Assembly (NCBI RefSeq): GCF_002234675.1
Contig: NC_019866.2
Span: 21,728,802-21,792,801 of the forward strand
DNA length: 64,000 nucleotides
Origin: Oryzias latipes
Lineage: Eukaryota > Chordata > Actinopteri > Beloniformes > Adrianichthyidae
Direction of reading: 5' to 3'
Position 1 is the first letter of the stretch; the number at the start of each line of letters is the position of its first letter. Under the pieces are notes generated by a model. The model was given only the letters and a program-made list of their open reading frames with translations, was not told the DNA's origin and ran no database searches. Shown here in pieces: positions 63,188 to 64,000 of the stretch. The position numbers were made by a program, and so were the translations under genes.

Positions 63188-63426
63188 CTCCATACAGTCA
63201 ATATTCTCTCTAGAAAAAGGGGGGGGGGGGGGCTCTCTGGGTGGGTGGAGAGCTCCTGCCCCAATGGGAGGAGTTCAAGTATCTTGGGGTATTTTAAGTT
63301 TGGGTCACATAAATTATGTTGGGACTATGTGTCTCAGCTGGCCTGAGAGCACCTCCAGGTTCCTTCGGCAGAAATCCAAAAGTAGAAAAGAAGGTTTGCT
63401 TAGACTGACCCAGGTAAACGGAGGAG

Positions 63427-63516
63427 GATGGATGGATGGATGGATGGATGGATGGATGGATGGATGGATGGATGGATGGATGGATGGATGGATGGATGGA
63501 TGGATGGATGGATGGA
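63427..63516. repeat. (TGGA)n microsatellite
   Basis: About 22 uninterrupted GGAT/TGGA units. The frames reading MDGW or IHPS repeats are artefacts. Confidence 0.98.
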
Positions 63517-64000
63517 CTTATTCTTGCTGAAGAAGGAAACAGACCTTTCACTATAATTTCCTGGCAGTTTACAAACCCCATCTTATGATATATCCAAACA
63601 GAAGGGTCGTTTCTGGTTAAACTAACTTAAATATTTACCTCTACTTACACTTGTAGAGATTTTTTGGGGCCTCTGTTACAGAGAATGAGAAGCATAACTT
63701 TACTGTCATCAGTTTGAGAGAATGTTTTGCTGTATTATGATTTTTTAATAACAAATGGGGCAAAATTAAATATCCAAGGAGTAATATCTTATGGGTATTT
63801 TTTAAAGCCACACACCACGTTTTGCTTCTAGCTTTGAATTTGTGCATGATTCATGTTGTTTTATGAATATTGGGTAAACAAAAATGTTCCTGTTTGGAAT
63901 TCTGTAAAAGACTTTATACTTCCCTAATTTTAAACGGTGTTGTTTAGAGATTTTGAGTGAATGTTTGGACGCTGTAAAGATCAATTAATGGACTGAGCTA

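Larger units (their letters stand above)
54120..63400. other. Intergenic region upstream of the CCN gene
   Basis: No gene I can defend. Frames of 186 codons (56616-57176, -) and 202 codons (59059-59667, -) show no domain or splice partners. The repeats inside are listed separately. 61270-62570 (-) may contain decayed coding sequence. Confidence 0.5.

Noticed and set aside
63114..63581. Frames with MDGW or IHPS repeats
   Set aside because: Translation of the (TGGA)n microsatellite and adjoining hAT-like repeat.

Overview
The window is vertebrate nuclear DNA, almost certainly from a teleost fish. Genes are split by GT-AG introns, the three conserved proteins are closest to vertebrate families, and the intergenic and intronic DNA is packed with fish-type mobile elements: hAT and piggyBac-like non-autonomous elements, L2 and L1-like LINE pieces, tRNA-derived SINEs, and tetranucleotide microsatellites. 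The mix of repeats reminds me of ricefishes (Oryzias), but that is an impression only. There are no bacterial, phage or CRISPR features.

Layout. 1-7060 is intergenic, with a (TATC)n microsatellite and one DNA element with 130-bp inverted ends. 7266-26009 (+) is hook2, reconstructed here as 23 coding exons giving 712 residues in one consistent frame. It includes a 6-nt microexon, a GC-AG mini-intron, and an exon whose splice donor lies at the tip of a transposon. 28116-29366 (-) is an uninterrupted 416-codon coiled-coil gene of unrecognised family with an internal 46-residue tandem repeat. 35210-39234 (+) is ddx39a (DEAD-box mRNA-export helicase): nine coding exons, 427 residues, and a probable non-coding first exon near 34.2 kb. 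42650-53739 (-) is a CCN1/CYR61-like matricellular gene: five exons, 396 residues, with an unusual Pro/Tyr/Lys hinge. 54.1-64 kb, upstream of the CCN gene, holds repeats and perhaps decayed coding sequence, but no gene I can defend.

The genes do not form a pathway: a dynein/endosome adaptor, an mRNA-export helicase and a secreted growth-regulatory protein are simply neighbours. HOOK2 and DDX39A both lie on human 19p13, so their pairing looks like retained synteny. ddx39a and the CCN gene converge, with poly(A) signals at about 39.58 kb (+) and 41.11 kb (-).

No new biological system was found. The items most worth a second look are the exon-intron oddities of hook2, the orphan coiled-coil gene, the CCN hinge, and several nested transposon insertions whose target-site duplications give their relative order.
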